A DNA stretch of 64,000 bases. Source: Ruminococcus sp. (GTDB taxonomy: Bacteria > Bacillota > Clostridia > Oscillospirales > Ruminococcaceae). Where the stretch lies: the NCBI GenBank assembly GCA_017519415.1, contig JAFWSI010000063.1:17866-81865 (forward strand), given 5' to 3'. The notes under the pieces were generated by a model that made no database searches, was not told the origin of the DNA, and was given only the letters and a program-made list of their open reading frames with translations. Positions 32,710-40,639 of the stretch are shown piece by piece; position 1 is the first letter of the stretch; each line of letters opens with the position of its first letter. The translations under genes and the position numbers were made by a program.

Positions 32710-33903
32710 TCAATCGAGCATTTCTCTTGTCATACGGGCAAGAATTTCCATGCCCTTCTTTATCTGCTCGTTTGTGGGCGTTGAGTAATTGAGACGGAAG
32801 GAGTGGCTCACCTCGTCCTGCTGTATGCTGAACGAGTTGCCGGGCACTACCGCTATCTTGTATTCCTGGACTGCCTTTCTGCAAAAGGCGTTCATATCGC
32901 AGCTCTCGGGGAGATCGCACCATACGAAGAGACCGCCCTGAGGCTTTATGTAATTTATCTGCTTTGAGAAGCCGTCGTCGATGTAGCCGCACATGAGATC
33001 GCACTTCTCCTTGTATATAGCACGAAGCTTTCTGAAATGCGCCTCTCTGTCAACGGTGGACATGAACCTGTGTGAGACAACCTGCGCCCACATATTCGAG
33101 TGAACGTCCGATACCTGCTTGCAGACCACCATTTTCTGTATGATAGGAGCGGGAGCGGAGCAGTAGCCCGTTCTGAAGCCCGAGGAAATGATCTTGGAGA
33201 AGGTGCTGGAATAGATAACTCTGCCCTCTGTGTCGAAGCTCTTGATACAGGGCACGTTCTCGCCCTCGAAGCGGAGCTCGCCGTAGGGGTCGTCCTCGAG
33301 TATTATGAAGTCGTACCTGCAAGCCAGCTCGTATACGGCCTTGCGCTTTGCAAGTGACATGGTCTTGCCCGTGGGGTTCTGGAAGTTGGGTATAACGTAG
33401 AGGAGCTTAACGTTCTTCTCTGTTCTGAGAGCGTTCTCCAGCTTTTCAAGGTCAATGCCGTCGTCCTCCATCTCAATGCCCCTGAGGTGCACGTTGTAGG
33501 AGCGGAAGGCGTTGAGGGAACCGATGAAGCTCGGGGACTCAACAAGGAGAGTATCTCCCTCGTTGAGGAGCACCTTGCAGGAGAGCTCGTTGGCCTGCTG
33601 GCCGCCGGAAGTGATGATGAGGTCGTCGAACTCCTTGTGGAAGCAGTTCTTTTCCGTCATCCAGCCCTTCAGATAGTCGCGGAGGGGAGTATAGCCCTCG
33701 GTAACGCTGTACTGGAGAGCGAGGATAGGATCGTCGCGGAGGAGCTCAGCCGAGATCTCGGCGATACGCTCCTTGGGGAAAGCCTCGGGAGCGGGATTGC
33801 CTGCCGCAAAGGAGATGACCTCGGGATCCGCAGTGAATTTAAGTATTTCTCTGATGGCAGAAGCCTGGAGCTTGCTGACCTTGTCCGAGAATTTATAATC
33901 CAT
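32710..33903 (-). CDS. PLP-dependent aminotransferase (class I, LysN/aromatic type)
   Basis: 397 residues of a fold-type I transaminase without the MocR DNA-binding domain. Motifs: ISFAAGNPAPEAFP near the N-terminus, LQYSVTEGYTPLRDYL, TSGGQQANELSCKVLL, EDDPYGELRFEG, and the PLP lysine in YSSTFSKIISSGFRTGYC. This subfamily includes 2-aminoadipate and aromatic or branched-chain aminotransferases. It could supply the transamination step of aromatic amino acid synthesis from arylpyruvates made by the ior genes further right, but that link is inference. Its leader contains GCAGACG/CGTCTGC (33971-33990). Confidence 0.87.
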   Translation of the reverse strand: MDYKFSDKVSKLQASAIREILKFTADPEVISFAAGNPAPEAFPKERIAEISAELLRDDPILALQYSVTEGYTPLRDYLKGWMTEKNCFHKEFDDLIITSGGQQANELSCKVLLNEGDTLLVESPSFIGSLNAFRSYNVHLRGIEMEDDGIDLEKLENALRTEKNVKLLYVIPNFQNPTGKTMSLAKRKAVYELACRYDFIILEDDPYGELRFEGENVPCIKSFDTEGRVIYSSTFSKIISSGFRTGYCSAPAPIIQKMVVCKQVSDVHSNMWAQVVSHRFMSTVDREAHFRKLRAIYKEKCDLMCGYIDDGFSKQINYIKPQGGLFVWCDLPESCDMNAFCRKAVQEYKIAVVPGNSFSIQQDEVSHSFRLNYSTPTNEQIKKGMEILARMTREMLD

Positions 33904-34013
33904 GATAAAAACCAGCCTTTCTGAATGTCATGATAGCGGCAGCTGCAATACTGCCGCCCTTGATAAAGCCGGCAGACGGCGGAACGTCTGCGGGTATAAT
34001 CAGTCTATCCTAT

Positions 34014-34042
34014 ATTATAACACATAATTACTGATTCTGCAA
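34014..34042 (-). promoter_or_regulatory. Promoter of the aminotransferase gene
   Basis: On the minus strand TTGCAG (34037-34042), 17 bp, TATAAT (34014-34019). Confidence 0.65.
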
Positions 34043-34091
34043 CATATATTTTTGTGAAAGAGCGGCTGCTCTTATTTACTGCGGGAGGCGT

Positions 34092-35696
34092 TTGGCACTG
34101 AAAAAGCAGAATTTCATAAAGGGCTCCATAATACTCATGCTCTCGGCGGTTCTTGCGAAGCTGCTGGGAGCTCTTTTCCGCATACCCCTTACGAATATGC
34201 TGGGGGGAGTGGGCATGAGTTATTTCAGCTGCGCCTACAGTATTTTCATGCCTGTGTACGCCCTGACGGCTGCGGGTCTCACCTCGGCCTGCGCAAGGCT
34301 CACAGCACAGAGCGCCGCCCTGGGGATGTATGACAATGCACGGAAGATAAGGCGTACAGCCGCGCTGATATTTTCTGCTGCGGGAACTGTGGGCAGCCTG
34401 CTCATATGGCTGCTGGCAAAGCCATTCAGCGTACATATACTCGGCAGTTCCGAGGCAGCTGCAGCAGTTGCCATGATAGCGCCGGCAGTCCTTTTAGGCT
34501 GCATAACGGCTGTGGAGAGGGGCTACTACGAGGGCATGAGCAATATGTACCCCACAGCTTTTTCGCAGCTGGCAGAGGGCATAGTCAGGGCCGGGGCGGG
34601 ACTGTATCTCTGCGCCCTTGTCATGGAGCGCCCCGGCATAGTGACGAAATTCTTTCCCTCCGTCACCGATACCCGCGGAGCTGCCGCTGCTGCGGGCATA
34701 GGGGGGGTTACCCTGTCCATGGCGGGAGCAGTGCTGTTCTTCCTTGTAATGAGGCTCTTTGCGAGACCTGTCCGCGGGGGAGAGTCTCATGTAATGAGCC
34801 GCAGGGCAATAGCCCGGGAGCTCGCTGCCACAGCTCTCCCCGTGGGAGCGGGCTCCCTTGTCACCAACCTCACCGCCTTTATCGATATGTGGACCATAAT
34901 GGGCTGTATATCCCGTTTCGGCTGTAATGCAGCTGTCCCGGGGGTATCCGCGGAGGAGCTCCCGGAGTTCGTATACGGCTCCTTTTCGGGGATAGCTCTT
35001 ACGGTGTTCAACCTTGTGCCCTCGGTGACGAATATGCTGGGCAAGGGAGCTCTCACCTGCATTACCTCCGCCCGTGAGAGCGGCGACCGCTCCGCACTGG
35101 AGCACGGCACTGTGCAGGCTCTCCTCACCTCGGCGGTGATAGCCGTCCCCGCAGCCGTGGGGCTGGGGATATTTGCTCCCGAGGTGCTGAAATTGCTTTT
35201 TCCCCGCCAGTCTGATGAAGCGGCCGTATGCGTCAGTGCTCTGCGGTATCTTATGGCGGGAATGGTATGCCTCTGCATTTCGGCTCCGCTTTTCAGTATG
35301 CTTCAGGCAGTGGGGAGAGCCTCTGCTCCCCTGAGGATAATGCTCCTCGGCACAGCGGTGAAGCTTGGACTGAACCTGCTGCTGATACCCTTTATGGGAG
35401 CGGACGGAGCGGCAGCTTCCACGTCCGTAAGCTATATGCTGATACTTGGGGTGTCCCTGCGTGTATACATAAAGGAAACAGGAGCCGCTGTGCCTGCGGC
35501 TCCCTTCGGAAAGGTGATATATTCGGGAGCTGTATGCGGCGCCGCAGCTCTTTTCGTTCACGGAGCCGTCAGCCGCAGCGGAGCTCCGCCCGTCATAGTC
35601 CTCGCAGCGGCAGCCGCCGCAGGGGGCGTGATATACGGGGTGCTGATATACGCCCTTATCGGAAGAAGGGCGGCAGGGAACGTTCTCAGCCGTTAG
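34092..35696 (+). CDS. SpoVB/MurJ-like polysaccharide flippase (MOP superfamily)
   Basis: About 534 residues with some 14 predicted membrane helices. The N-terminus FIKGSIILMLSAVLAKLLGALFRIPLTNMLGG is the classic start of Firmicutes SpoVB-like flippases, which move lipid II or other lipid-linked sugars across the membrane; SpoVB itself acts in spore cortex synthesis. No ATG fits: the frame can start at TTG 34092, only three bases from GGAGG, or at CTG 34098, nine bases from it. The latter has better spacing but is a rare start. Which member (SpoVB, MurJ or capsule flippase) is open. Confidence 0.87.
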   Translation: MALKKQNFIKGSIILMLSAVLAKLLGALFRIPLTNMLGGVGMSYFSCAYSIFMPVYALTAAGLTSACARLTAQSAALGMYDNARKIRRTAALIFSAAGTVGSLLIWLLAKPFSVHILGSSEAAAAVAMIAPAVLLGCITAVERGYYEGMSNMYPTAFSQLAEGIVRAGAGLYLCALVMERPGIVTKFFPSVTDTRGAAAAAGIGGVTLSMAGAVLFFLVMRLFARPVRGGESHVMSRRAIARELAATALPVGAGSLVTNLTAFIDMWTIMGCISRFGCNAAVPGVSAEELPEFVYGSFSGIALTVFNLVPSVTNMLGKGALTCITSARESGDRSALEHGTVQALLTSAVIAVPAAVGLGIFAPEVLKLLFPRQSDEAAVCVSALRYLMAGMVCLCISAPLFSMLQAVGRASAPLRIMLLGTAVKLGLNLLLIPFMGADGAAASTSVSYMLILGVSLRVYIKETGAAVPAAPFGKVIYSGAVCGAAALFVHGAVSRSGAPPVIVLAAAAAAGGVIYGVLIYALIGRRAAGNVLSR

Positions 35697-35725
35697 TACT
35701 TGGCTCATGGATGGCTGATGCCCGT

Positions 35726-35757
35726 CAAAAAAGGGGCGATGTTTTACATCGCCCCTT
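35726..35757 (-). terminator. Terminator of the DUF4352-like lipoprotein gene
   Basis: AAGGGGCGATG/CATCGCCCCTT hairpin; the T run (TTTTTTGAC) is on the minus strand, so it mainly stops the leftward gene and may also act on the flippase transcript. Confidence 0.8.
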
Positions 35758-35779
35758 ACTATCAATGGCCTGATACTTA

Positions 35780-36421
35780 TTATGATTTCCTGTCGAGGAG
35801 ATCTGCGGAGGGCTTCTGAATATCGCTCTCAGCAACATCGATCCTGATGACCTTTTCCTTATTCCGCGGATCGTCTCCGGTGGGGAAGAAGCATACAGTG
35901 AAATCGTTTATATCCTTGTTGATTATGAAGCCGCCGATAACTCCGCTGAACTGTCCGTTGGACGGTATGTCGAAGGGATCGGGGAAGTATTTCTTATCGG
36001 AGAAGGTGCTCCTTGCATAGAGGAGAGTGCGTATGCTTGAATACTCCTCAGAGCCGTCGGGGAGCACGAGGTAGAAGTTATTGAGGGTGCTGAGGGTGTA
36101 GGCCTTGCTCGTATTGTTCTTGATGGTAATATCAAAGAAGATGAATTTGTTTCCGTCCTCGATGTAATCTGCGTCGATAACTGAATTGAGCTTGAACACC
36201 ATGTCGTTCTCATTGAATTCATCGCCTATATTTCCCTTGAGCTGTATGGTGCCTATGGGAGTAGTCGAGATCTCTCCCTCCACAAGGCCTGCGTCGTTAC
36301 CGCTTGAAACGGCGGGTGACGGAGCCTTTGAGCTTGTATCCGTATTATCAAGACAGCCTGTGGCTGTGCCTGCGAAAAGCGCTGATGCGAGCAGGAGCGC
36401 AGTAAGTTTTGTTGTTTTCAT
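35780..36421 (-). CDS. Lipoprotein with DUF4352-like immunoglobulin-type domain
   Basis: 213 residues. Signal peptide with lipobox TATGC (Cys near residue 23), a Ser/Thr/Asn-rich linker, then one beta-sandwich domain (about 60-200): NDMVFKLNSVIDADY, FIFFDITIKNNTSKAYTL, and GVIGGFIINKDINDFTVCF are typical of DUF4352-like extracellular domains. Function unknown; such domains often sit on surface lipoproteins of Gram-positive bacteria. Own promoter (36473-36502) and terminator, GGAGG before the ATG. Confidence 0.8.
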   Translation of the reverse strand: MKTTKLTALLLASALFAGTATGCLDNTDTSSKAPSPAVSSGNDAGLVEGEISTTPIGTIQLKGNIGDEFNENDMVFKLNSVIDADYIEDGNKFIFFDITIKNNTSKAYTLSTLNNFYLVLPDGSEEYSSIRTLLYARSTFSDKKYFPDPFDIPSNGQFSGVIGGFIINKDINDFTVCFFPTGDDPRNKEKVIRIDVAESDIQKPSADLLDRKS

Positions 36422-36472
36422 TTTTCTATCCTCCGGGTCTTATGCCTTGCGGCATATATTTACAGCAATAAT

Positions 36473-36502
36473 AGTATATCACAACCGGGTACGGCTTGTC
36501 AA
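36473..36502 (-). promoter_or_regulatory. Promoter of the DUF4352-like lipoprotein gene
   Basis: On the minus strand TTGACA (36497-36502), 18 bp, TATACT (36473-36478). The remaining 36503-36798 holds no supported gene. Confidence 0.65.
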
Positions 36503-36798
36503 GGAAAATCGGTATACCGTCCGGGGAAAGATACTGCGGGAGCGCTGCTTTCTTCCCGTTATTTACTTTGTACAAACAGGAGCAGCTTCTCTTGTGCATT
36601 CATACGAAGATAACGGGATATTCGTCTTTTTTGCCTCTGAGATTCACTATATAATAAAACTTGGCGGAGGTGATAAAGCAGATATTGGCTTCAGGATCTG
36701 ACATCAGCGGCATATGACATTCCGGCAGATACCCGCATGAATTTTAATCCTCTCATAAGGCTGTCAGCCTTAAATATTATGTAAAGAAGGTAAAATCA

Positions 36799-37179
36799 AT
36801 GAAAAATGTATTCAGAAAGGCCGTAGCAGCGGTCGTGGCATTCACCCTCCTCGGCGCAGGAACAGCATTCACAAATACGGTTTCTTCAAAGCAAAGCTCT
36901 GTTACGGCAACTGCCGCAAGTATTTCCCCAAGTCAGTGTACTTCTCATGGACAGTTTGTTAAACATGATAAAGCAATATATAGAAGGTATGAATGGCGTG
37001 ATAAAGATTATGATTATGAGTGTAACAAAGTAACGCAGGAAGAATACTATGTTGTTAATGTATATGATGTATCATATTGCAAAGCTTGTGGATATATAGT
37101 AAAAAGTCAAAAAAATGTTTCTGAATCTTCTGTAAGGCGTACTGGAAAAACAAGAAAACTTAAGATAATTTGGCGATAA
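36799..37179 (+). CDS. Small secreted ribbon-like protein, paralog 1 of 5
   Basis: 126 residues. Lys/Arg start and hydrophobic core (VAAVVAFTLLGAGTAF) form a signal peptide; the segment up to TATAAS is shared by the paralogs. The mature part has CTSHGQFVKH and YCKACGYIV, that is C/H-x-x-H followed about 60 residues later by CxxCG, a zinc-ribbon-like ligand set, with Tyr-rich sequence between. I do not recognise the family. It is the first and most divergent long-tailed member of a five-gene tandem array in one orientation; AAAGAAGG precedes the ATG. Confidence 0.8.
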   Translation: MKNVFRKAVAAVVAFTLLGAGTAFTNTVSSKQSSVTATAASISPSQCTSHGQFVKHDKAIYRRYEWRDKDYDYECNKVTQEEYYVVNVYDVSYCKACGYIVKSQKNVSESSVRRTGKTRKLKIIWR

Positions 37180-37201
37180 GTAGATAAAGGAAGTGGAAAA
37201 A

Positions 37202-37579
37202 ATGAAAAATGTATTCAGAAAACTCACAGCGACCGCTATGGCATTCACCCTCCTCGGCGCGGGAACAACATTCGCAAATACGGTCTCTCCCAAGACAGAT
37301 GCATTAACAGCGTCCGCTGCAACAGTTGAGCCCAATTCTCCTCACAATCACGGACAGTTTGTTTATCACACAAAAGAAGTAAGTGAATACTCAGTGCCTG
37401 TTAAAGGTCAGTATTGGTTCACGACAGTGACTTATGGCCGCAGATATTATCACAATGAATATGATGTGGTACGCTGTCAGGCCTGCGGCGGTGTGGTGAA
37501 GAAGACGCTTACATCTTCTTCTACCCGGTATGAGGATTATTCATATCTATTCAGAAGCCAAAAACCATACATAGTTTAA
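37202..37579 (+). CDS. Small secreted ribbon-like protein, paralog 2 of 5
   Basis: 125 residues. Same signal peptide as its neighbours (AFTLLGAGTTFANTVSPK, then LTASAAT). Here the first ligand pair is histidine (SPHNHGQFVYH) and the second is CQACGGVVKKT. It is highly similar to paralog 3 along the whole length (KEVSEYSVPVKG, then YEDYS), so the two arose by recent duplication. Start 37202 follows AAAGGAAG; an in-frame GTG at 37193 is rejected. Confidence 0.8.
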   Translation: MKNVFRKLTATAMAFTLLGAGTTFANTVSPKTDALTASAATVEPNSPHNHGQFVYHTKEVSEYSVPVKGQYWFTTVTYGRRYYHNEYDVVRCQACGGVVKKTLTSSSTRYEDYSYLFRSQKPYIV

Positions 37580-37591
37580 GGAAGTGGAAAA

Positions 37592-37960
37592 ATGAAAAAT
37601 GTATTCAGAAAGCTCACAGCGGCGGTCATGGCATTCACCCTCCTCGGCGCAGGAACGACATTCACAAATACGGTTTCTCCTAAGACAAACGCATTAACAG
37701 CGTCAGCTGCAACAGTTGATCCCAATACTCCTCACAATCACGGACAGTGTGTTTATCACACAAGAGAAGTAAGTGAATACTCAGTGCCTGTTAAAGGAAC
37801 GTTTATGTTCAGGACAGTGGTTTATGGCCGCACATATTATTTCAATGTATATGATGTGGTCCGCTGTCAGGCCTGCGGCGGTGTGGTGAAGAGGACGCTT
37901 ACATATACTGATTCCTGGTATGAGGATTATTCAGCTTTCTATACATATAGAAGATATTAA
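37592..37960 (+). CDS. Small secreted ribbon-like protein, paralog 3 of 5
   Basis: 122 residues, the sister of paralog 2, with TPHNHGQCVYH and YDVVRCQACGGVVKRT. An extra Cys replaces Phe after HGQ. It starts 12 bp after paralog 2 with the same AAGGAAG site. Conserved Tyr residues around the CxxCG (YYFNVYDVV, WYEDYS) may be structural. Confidence 0.8.
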   Translation: MKNVFRKLTAAVMAFTLLGAGTTFTNTVSPKTNALTASAATVDPNTPHNHGQCVYHTREVSEYSVPVKGTFMFRTVVYGRTYYFNVYDVVRCQACGGVVKRTLTYTDSWYEDYSAFYTYRRY

Positions 37961-37981
37961 TGATCTAAAGAGAGGTGTAAA

Positions 37982-38326
37982 ATGAAAAACTTATTCAAAA
38001 AGGCCGCTGCGGCGGTCATGGCATTCACCCTCCTCGGCGCGGTAACGACATTCACAAATAAGGTTTCTTCAAAGCCGGGCGTACTTACAGCAGCGGCCGC
38101 TGACACCGCCAAAGTCAAATGTACCTGTCATGGACAGTACGTCTGGCATAAACCATTGCCGTTCAGTTATGATAAAAAAGTAAAAGAAGTAGTCATTGGC
38201 GCCCATTATCGCTATGAGACGTACTACACGGTGCACGTTGAATCCAAATACGATGTGACATACTGTCGGGCTTGCGGAGAAATAGTAAATAAAACGGAAA
38301 TCTATTATCGTGAATACAGAATATGA
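37982..38326 (+). CDS. Small secreted ribbon-like protein, paralog 4 of 5
   Basis: 114 residues. Signal peptide as in the others (AVMAFTLLGAVTTFTNKVSSK), then CTCHGQYVWH and KYDVTYCRACGEIVNKT. This copy has the clearest four-cysteine set (CxC plus CxxC). Ribosome-binding site AGAGAGG; 21 bp after paralog 3. Confidence 0.8.
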   Translation: MKNLFKKAAAAVMAFTLLGAVTTFTNKVSSKPGVLTAAAADTAKVKCTCHGQYVWHKPLPFSYDKKVKEVVIGAHYRYETYYTVHVESKYDVTYCRACGEIVNKTEIYYREYRI

Positions 38327-38349
38327 ATTAATGTAACGGAGGAATAAAA

Positions 38350-38823
38350 ATGAAAAACGTAATTAAAAAGATCGCAAGCATTGCTATGGCATTTATTCTT
38401 CTCGGCACAGGAACAGCTCTGACAAAAAAGATCTCGCCCGGCATACAGACTATACTGACCGCAAGCGCTGCAACATGTACGAAATGCCACGGCGGCAGTT
38501 ATTGGGTGACCTCTACATCCCAGCAGGTAGGATCGCATGTGACGGTGTATCATTACACCTGCGGACTTTGCGGCAATGAATGGACATCAGCCTGCTGCAA
38601 TCACGGAAAAGAAAGAAGATATACATCTGACTGGGAGTACGTCGGTGCGCCGGAATGCAAAAGCTGGTATCTGTGGTCGTATAATTATTCAAAGAGTTAC
38701 GAGAATTACTGTCCTTACTGCAATAAGGTATTAGCGTACGGCAAACGTTACAAGCATGTCAAATGGAACACATTCCTCGGAGTAAGCACTCAATATGAAG
38801 ATGATAAGCCAAGTGCTTACTGA
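38350..38823 (+). CDS. Small secreted protein with three CxxC pairs, paralog 5 of 5
   Basis: 157 residues. The N-terminus (MAFILLGTGTALTKKISPG, then LTASAA) clearly belongs to the family, but the mature part is longer and has more cysteines: TCTKCHGGSYW, YTCGLCGNEW, CCNHGKERRY and NYCPYCNKVLAYG. This looks like two ribbon modules. It ends the array and is followed by a terminator. The function is unknown. Confidence 0.8.
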   Translation: MKNVIKKIASIAMAFILLGTGTALTKKISPGIQTILTASAATCTKCHGGSYWVTSTSQQVGSHVTVYHYTCGLCGNEWTSACCNHGKERRYTSDWEYVGAPECKSWYLWSYNYSKSYENYCPYCNKVLAYGKRYKHVKWNTFLGVSTQYEDDKPSAY

Positions 38824-38841
38824 TCTTTCACAGAATTGATC

Positions 38842-38876
38842 AAAATCTCCCCTCAACGCGAGGGGAGATTTTATTT
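38842..38876 (+). terminator. Terminator of the five-gene secreted cluster
   Basis: AAAATCTCCCCTC-aacgc-GAGGGGAGATTTT followed by ATTTT. Confidence 0.82.
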
Positions 38877-38901
38877 TCAGAGCACAGTTTTGAAAAAGCA
38901 C

Positions 38902-38930
38902 TTGCAAACCTACTAAACCTATGGTATAAT
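38902..38930 (+). promoter_or_regulatory. Promoter of the Rrf2 gene with possible operator
   Basis: TTGCAA (38902-38907), 17 bp, TATAAT (38925-38930). The spacer contains ACCTACTAAACCTATGGTAT, similar in its ends (ACCTA and TGGTAT) to a stretch at the start of the cysK transcript, so it may be the regulator's own site. Confidence 0.6.
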
Positions 38931-38964
38931 AAGATAAACAAGCTGCGTGAAAGGACGTGCGGAA

Positions 38965-39399
38965 ATGAAGATCTCAACAAAAGGAAGATATGCTCTGAGG
39001 ATGCTGTATGACCTTGCACTTCATCAGGAGGAGGGTTATGTGTCCCTTAAGGATATAGCCGAGAGGCAGAGTATTTCCAAGAAATATCTCGAACAGATAG
39101 TCCCCCTGCTGAACAAGACGGGGCTTCTCAGGACAAACCGCGGAAACAAGGGCGGATATATGCTGGCGGGCAAAGCAGACGAGATAAGCGTGGCCGATGT
39201 GCTCATGGCTACCGAGGGCAGCCTTGCACCTGTTTCCTGTCTCGAATACGAGCCCAACGAATGTCCCCGTGCAGGGGAATGCTCCACCCTGTACATATGG
39301 GAGGGACTTTACGATGTGATAAAGGAATACCTCGGCGGCGTGACCATTCAGGACATCATTGACAGGAACGTGGGAAACGGCGGCGATTACTGCATATAA
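38965..39399 (+). CDS. Rrf2-family transcriptional regulator
   Basis: 144 residues. Winged-helix start MKISTKGRYALRMLYDLALHQ, recognition region ISKKYLEQIVPLLNKTGLLRTNRGNKGGYML, then a Cys triad CLEYEPNECPRAGEC of the kind that binds an iron-sulfur cluster in IscR. The close convergent cysK gene makes a CymR- or IscR-like role in cysteine or Fe-S control likely, but the choice between them is open. The ATG at 38965 has GAAAGGA nine bases upstream. Confidence 0.92.
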   Translation: MKISTKGRYALRMLYDLALHQEEGYVSLKDIAERQSISKKYLEQIVPLLNKTGLLRTNRGNKGGYMLAGKADEISVADVLMATEGSLAPVSCLEYEPNECPRAGECSTLYIWEGLYDVIKEYLGGVTIQDIIDRNVGNGGDYCI

Positions 39400-39403
39400 A
39401 AAC

Positions 39404-39438
39404 AAATACAGCCTCTGCTTTGAGCGGAGGCTGTATTT
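39404..39438. terminator. Bidirectional terminator between the Rrf2 gene and cysK
   Basis: Perfect 12-bp stem AAATACAGCCTC/GAGGCTGTATTT located between the two convergent stop codons. Confidence 0.8.
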
Positions 39439-39464
39439 GCTGTAAATGGCATATTTTAATATAA

Positions 39465-40391
39465 TTATTCAAACATGGGAGTTGAGAGGTAACGCTCGCC
39501 CGTATCGGGAAGAAGAGCAACAATGGTCTTGCCCTTGTTCTCGGGACGCTTTGCCAGCTGGATAGCAGCCCATACAGCCGCACCCGAGGAAATACCCACG
39601 AGTACGCCCTCGTTCCTTACGATAGCCTTGCCTGTTTCAAAGGCGTCTTCGTTGGCTACGGTGATTATCTCGTCGTAAATGCCGGTATCGAGAGTCTCGG
39701 GCACAAAACCTGCGCCGATACCCTGTATCTTGTGGGGACCTGCCTTGCCCTCGGAGAGGACAGGCGAGCTCTGAGGCTCAACAGCAACTATCTTTACATT
39801 CGGGTTCTTTGACTTCAGGTATCTGCCCGTACCGCTGAGTGTACCGCCGGTGCCGACGCCTGCAACGAATATATCCACCTTGCCGTCGGTATCGTTCCAT
39901 ATCTCAACGCCTGTGGTCTTTTCATGTATAGCGGGATTTGCGGGGTTTGTGAACTGAGAGGGGATAAAGCTGCCCTTGATCTCGTGAGCGAGCTCCTCAG
40001 CCTTCTCGATAGCGCCCTTCATTCCCTTTGTGCCCTCTGTGAGCACCAGCTCTGCACCGTAGGCCTTCATAAGGTTGCGGCGCTCGATGCTCATGGTCTC
40101 GGGCATGGTGATTATAAGGCGGTAGCCTCTTGCAGCAGCCACGGAAGCGAGACCGATACCGGTATTGCCGCTGGTGGGCTCGATAATAACGCTGCCCTCC
40201 TTGAGGATGCCCTTTGCCTCGGCGTCGTCGATCATTGCCTTGGCTATCCTGTCCTTAACGCTGCCTGCGGGATTGAAGTATTCCAGCTTTGCGAGAACGG
40301 TAGCGTTCAGCTCGTTGCTCTTTTCGAGGCCTGTGAGCTCCAGCAGGGGGGTATTTCCGATGAGGTCCGTGATCTTTTTGTAAACGTTCAT
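39465..40391 (-). CDS. cysK: Cysteine synthase A (O-acetylserine sulfhydrylase)
   Basis: PLP enzyme that joins O-acetylserine and sulfide to cysteine. The 308-residue protein has the PLP lysine in [12 protein letters not shown], the substrate loop [27 protein letters not shown] for the phosphate, and [11 protein letters not shown]. Preceded by a consensus promoter and a leader of about 145 nt; AGGAGAG precedes the ATG. Confidence 0.96.
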   Translation of the reverse strand: MNVYKKITDLIGNTPLLELTGLEKSNELNATVLAKLEYFNPAGSVKDRIAKAMIDDAEAKGILKEGSVIIEPTSGNTGIGLASVAAARGYRLIITMPETMSIERRNLMKAYGAELVLTEGTKGMKGAIEKAEELAHEIKGSFIPSQFTNPANPAIHEKTTGVEIWNDTDGKVDIFVAGVGTGGTLSGTGRYLKSKNPNVKIVAVEPQSSPVLSEGKAGPHKIQGIGAGFVPETLDTGIYDEIITVANEDAFETGKAIVRNEGVLVGISSGAAVWAAIQLAKRPENKGKTIVALLPDTGERYLSTPMFE

Positions 40392-40545
40392 AAATAATCT
40401 CTCCTTTATAGTTATTAACGGTAAGCTTTGGTATTGTATGACGTGGACGCTGTTATGCAGCCGTCAACATCGTTTGTGCGTGATAAGTAACATTATCATC
40501 ATCTCCATGATTAAACTATATCACCTATATGTTTGGTATGATTAT

Positions 40546-40574
40546 ATTATAACAGCAGGATTTACATTTGTCAA
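40546..40574 (-). promoter_or_regulatory. Consensus promoter of cysK
   Basis: On the minus strand TTGACA (40569-40574), 17 bp, TATAAT (40546-40551). ACCTATATGTTTGGTAT (plus strand, 40523-40539) lies at the transcription start and may be an operator. Confidence 0.7.
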
Positions 40575-40603
40575 CCCTTTTTTGAAAATTTTTTCGTATA
40601 AGC

Positions 40604-40632
40604 AAAAAAAGGCTCCCGTCAAGGGAGCCTTC
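40604..40632 (-). terminator. Terminator of the cohesin-like lipoprotein gene
   Basis: On the minus strand GGCTCCC-ttgac-GGGAGCC followed by TTTTTTT. Confidence 0.82.
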
Positions 40633-40639
40633 AGTTATT

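Noticed and set aside
36590-36701. Short frame ending HYIIKLGGGDKADIGFRI
   Set aside because: Protein-like in flavour but no start site and only about 35 codons; probably chance or an old gene fragment.
36799-38823. RiPP precursor cluster
   Set aside because: Leader-like conservation exists, but mature regions are 75-115 residues with ribbon motifs, and no maturase or transporter gene is adjacent.
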